Shown here: positions 62,621 through 64,000 of the stretch, piece after piece
Numbering within the stretch: the first letter of the stretch is position 1
Layout: the number at the start of each line of letters is the position of its first letter
DNA from: Flammeovirgaceae bacterium UBA5585
GTDB lineage: Bacteria > Bacteroidota > Bacteroidia > Cytophagales > Cyclobacteriaceae
Length of the DNA: 64,000 bases
Direction of reading: 5' to 3'
Assembly: GCA_002425185.1 (NCBI GenBank)
Contig: DILT01000013.1
Span: 496,001 to 560,000, forward strand
Translations under genes and position numbers: made by a program
Notes under the pieces: generated by a model
Database searches by the model: none
The model's input: the letters and a program-made list of their open reading frames with translations, nothing else
What the model was told of the DNA's origin: nothing

Positions 62621-64000
62621 ATGCTCCTCAACTACCTCAAACTCTCCCTACGCCTGATGGCGAGAAATCCGTTCTTCACATTTATTAATGTGGCAGGGCT
62701 TAGCGTTGGCTTTGCTGTGTTTCTTATTCTCTGGCAATATGCCCGGCATGAACTAAAAAGTGATAGGCAATGGAAAGATTGGGAACGAATAGCCAGGCTT
62801 GGCCTTTTATGGGAATGGTCGGATGACGGCAAAAGTTGGGATAGTGAGGTATATGGTGTTGCTGGTACCCCCTTTGTAGTTCAGGTGGCCGCTGATTTTC
62901 CTGCAGTAGAAAGTTATACGCGCATACTCGAACGAAGCTACTTCACCAATGAACTTACTGGTTTTGATAAGGACATTGTGGTGTCCTACGAAAAACCCGG
63001 GTATTCAGAAGTAAAAATTTTGGAAGAAAAAGTAGTGATGACCGATGCCAACCTGTTCGAGTTCTTTTCCATACCCTTGCTACAGGGTGATGCTAGCCGT
63101 GTTTTAAAAGAAGCTAACGCAGCCGTGATCAGTCACTCCATTGCACAAAAGTATTTTGGCAATGATGAACCGTTAGGAAAAAATATTGCTATCAATAAAC
63201 AACCGTATATCGTTACAGGGGTGTTTGCAGATTTGCCACCTAACACTCATCTGGATTTTCAGATTGTATTGTCTAATCAAGGCAGGGTAAATTATTGGGC
63301 TACCGCATTTGGGCCACCTGTTGCAACATCGTATATAAAATGCGGTCTATCGCCTGATTGGAAAGAATTGGAACGCAAATTCAATCAACCAGAAATAATT
63401 GAAGCCTATTATGGACCTGCACTGAGACTGTTTAAATCGAAAGCAACTAATATAGTTCAGCCGTTAAGTGAAGTGGCCTTCAGCCAAAAATGGAGAGGTG
63501 ATCAGTTCCATCCAAAGTCAAAAACCTTACTTCATATTTTTCAATCGGTAGGGTTGTTGGTTTTGATGCTGGCTTTTGTAAACTATATCAGTCTGACCAA
63601 CTCCCGCATCAGGCTGCGCCAGAAAGAGGTGGCTACCCGAAAAGTATCGGGTGCCGCCTCAGTTGATTTCATCAAACAATTTACTATAGAATCAGCGCTT
63701 GTTTTCATTATCACATTAGCACTTGCTTTTACCTTGATTCAATTGTTGAAATATCCATTGAATGTGGCGCTGCAGATTCCCGTTTTCGAAATTGATCAGG
63801 AATCCATTTTGCTCATGTTTATGGTTGTTGCGCTGATGATTCTGCTCTCGGCAACGTATCCCACATATTTGTCGATGGTTCCGAAAATAAGGGATCTCTT
63901 CACCCGGAAAAATCAGCTCACCGGAAAATCGGGTGTTCAGTGGTCATTAACATCCCTGCAATTATCCATAGCCGTTGTGCTTATCATTTGGGGATTTATG
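62621..64000 (+). CDS. MacB/FtsX-type ABC transporter permease, paralogue 3 (3' end outside window)
   Basis: Open frame of 460 codons from ATG 62621 to the window end without a stop; the protein begins MLLNYLKLSLRLMARNPFF and continues through the first periplasmic domain and the first FtsX bundle. It is a third paralogue of the permeases upstream; expected full length is about 830 residues. The spacer before it (71 bp) contains repeated ACGAACAA units like those before paralogues 1 and 2. The first helix segment is identical in DNA to paralogue 2 (62651-62716). Confidence 0.92.
   Translation, partial: MLLNYLKLSLRLMARNPFFTFINVAGLSVGFAVFLILWQYARHELKSDRQWKDWERIARLGLLWEWSDDGKSWDSEVYGVAGTPFVVQVAADFPAVESYTRILERSYFTNELTGFDKDIVVSYEKPGYSEVKILEEKVVMTDANLFEFFSIPLLQGDASRVLKEANAAVISHSIAQKYFGNDEPLGKNIAINKQPYIVTGVFADLPPNTHLDFQIVLSNQGRVNYWATAFGPPVATSYIKCGLSPDWKELERKFNQPEIIEAYYGPALRLFKSKATNIVQPLSEVAFSQKWRGDQFHPKSKTLLHIFQSVGLLVLMLAFVNYISLTNSRIRLRQKEVATRKVSGAASVDFIKQFTIESALVFIITLALAFTLIQLLKYPLNVALQIPVFEIDQESILLMFMVVALMILLSATYPTYLSMVPKIRDLFTRKNQLTGKSGVQWSLTSLQLSIAVVLIIWGFM

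Overview
The window comes from a Bacteroidota chromosome, most likely order Cytophagales. The evidence is a set of type IX secretion cargo proteins (a gliding-motility-type C-terminal domain and a type A sorting domain), a TonB-dependent receptor with a carboxypeptidase-like N-terminal domain, tandem large MacB/FtsX-type permeases next to a sigma-54 two-component pair, promoters resembling the Bacteroidota TTG / TAnnTTTG pattern, and A-rich ribosome-binding regions. I see no rRNA, tRNA or CRISPR array.

Positions 1-8294 hold a defence cluster read on the + strand: a type I restriction-modification operon (hsdM, cut by the window edge, then hsdS and hsdR). A GxxExxY-family protein and a RhuM-Fic fusion sit between hsdS and hsdR. 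A small HExxH metallopeptidase and a HEPN-like protein with an RNHLSH motif follow. The cluster stops exactly where a reverse-strand metallophosphoesterase gene is broken off (8256-8417).

Positions 8418 to about 15950 form an integrative mobilizable element, mostly on the - strand: tyrosine integrase, a coupled 420-aa unknown protein, an excisionase-like HTH protein, a candidate small RNA, a 192-aa unknown protein, parA, parB, a large inverted repeat that is a good oriT candidate, mobC and a MOBP-like relaxase. No mating-pore genes are visible, so it would need a helper.

Positions 16169-43945 are mostly chromosomal housekeeping and accessory genes: SRPBCC/GyrI fusion, DnaQ/GIY-YIG nuclease, SemiSWEET, orphan MoxR, a TonB receptor/beta-helix lipoprotein pair with PHO-box-like repeats at both promoters, an ACR3 arsenite exporter with a perfect ArsR-like palindrome, LOG protein, lytic transglycosylase, creatininase, D-threonine-aldolase-like enzyme, gamma-glutamyltransferase, two tandem purine nucleoside phosphorylases that differ at the base-recognition residue, a three-gene HipBST toxin-antitoxin module, uvrA, and an ECF sigma factor overlapping a small anti-sigma-like gene.

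Positions 43949-54379 carry two secreted surface proteins (one frameshifted just before its sorting signal, with a 10-bp tandem repeat in its signal peptide), a glycosyltransferase, a polyprenyl synthase, RNase R, a DEDD exonuclease and a phosphotriesterase-like lipoprotein. Positions 54423-64000 hold an NtrC-type regulator, its histidine kinase and three tandem ABC permeases, with matching GAAACA/TGTTTC sites and -24/-12-like elements before the regulator and before the first permease.
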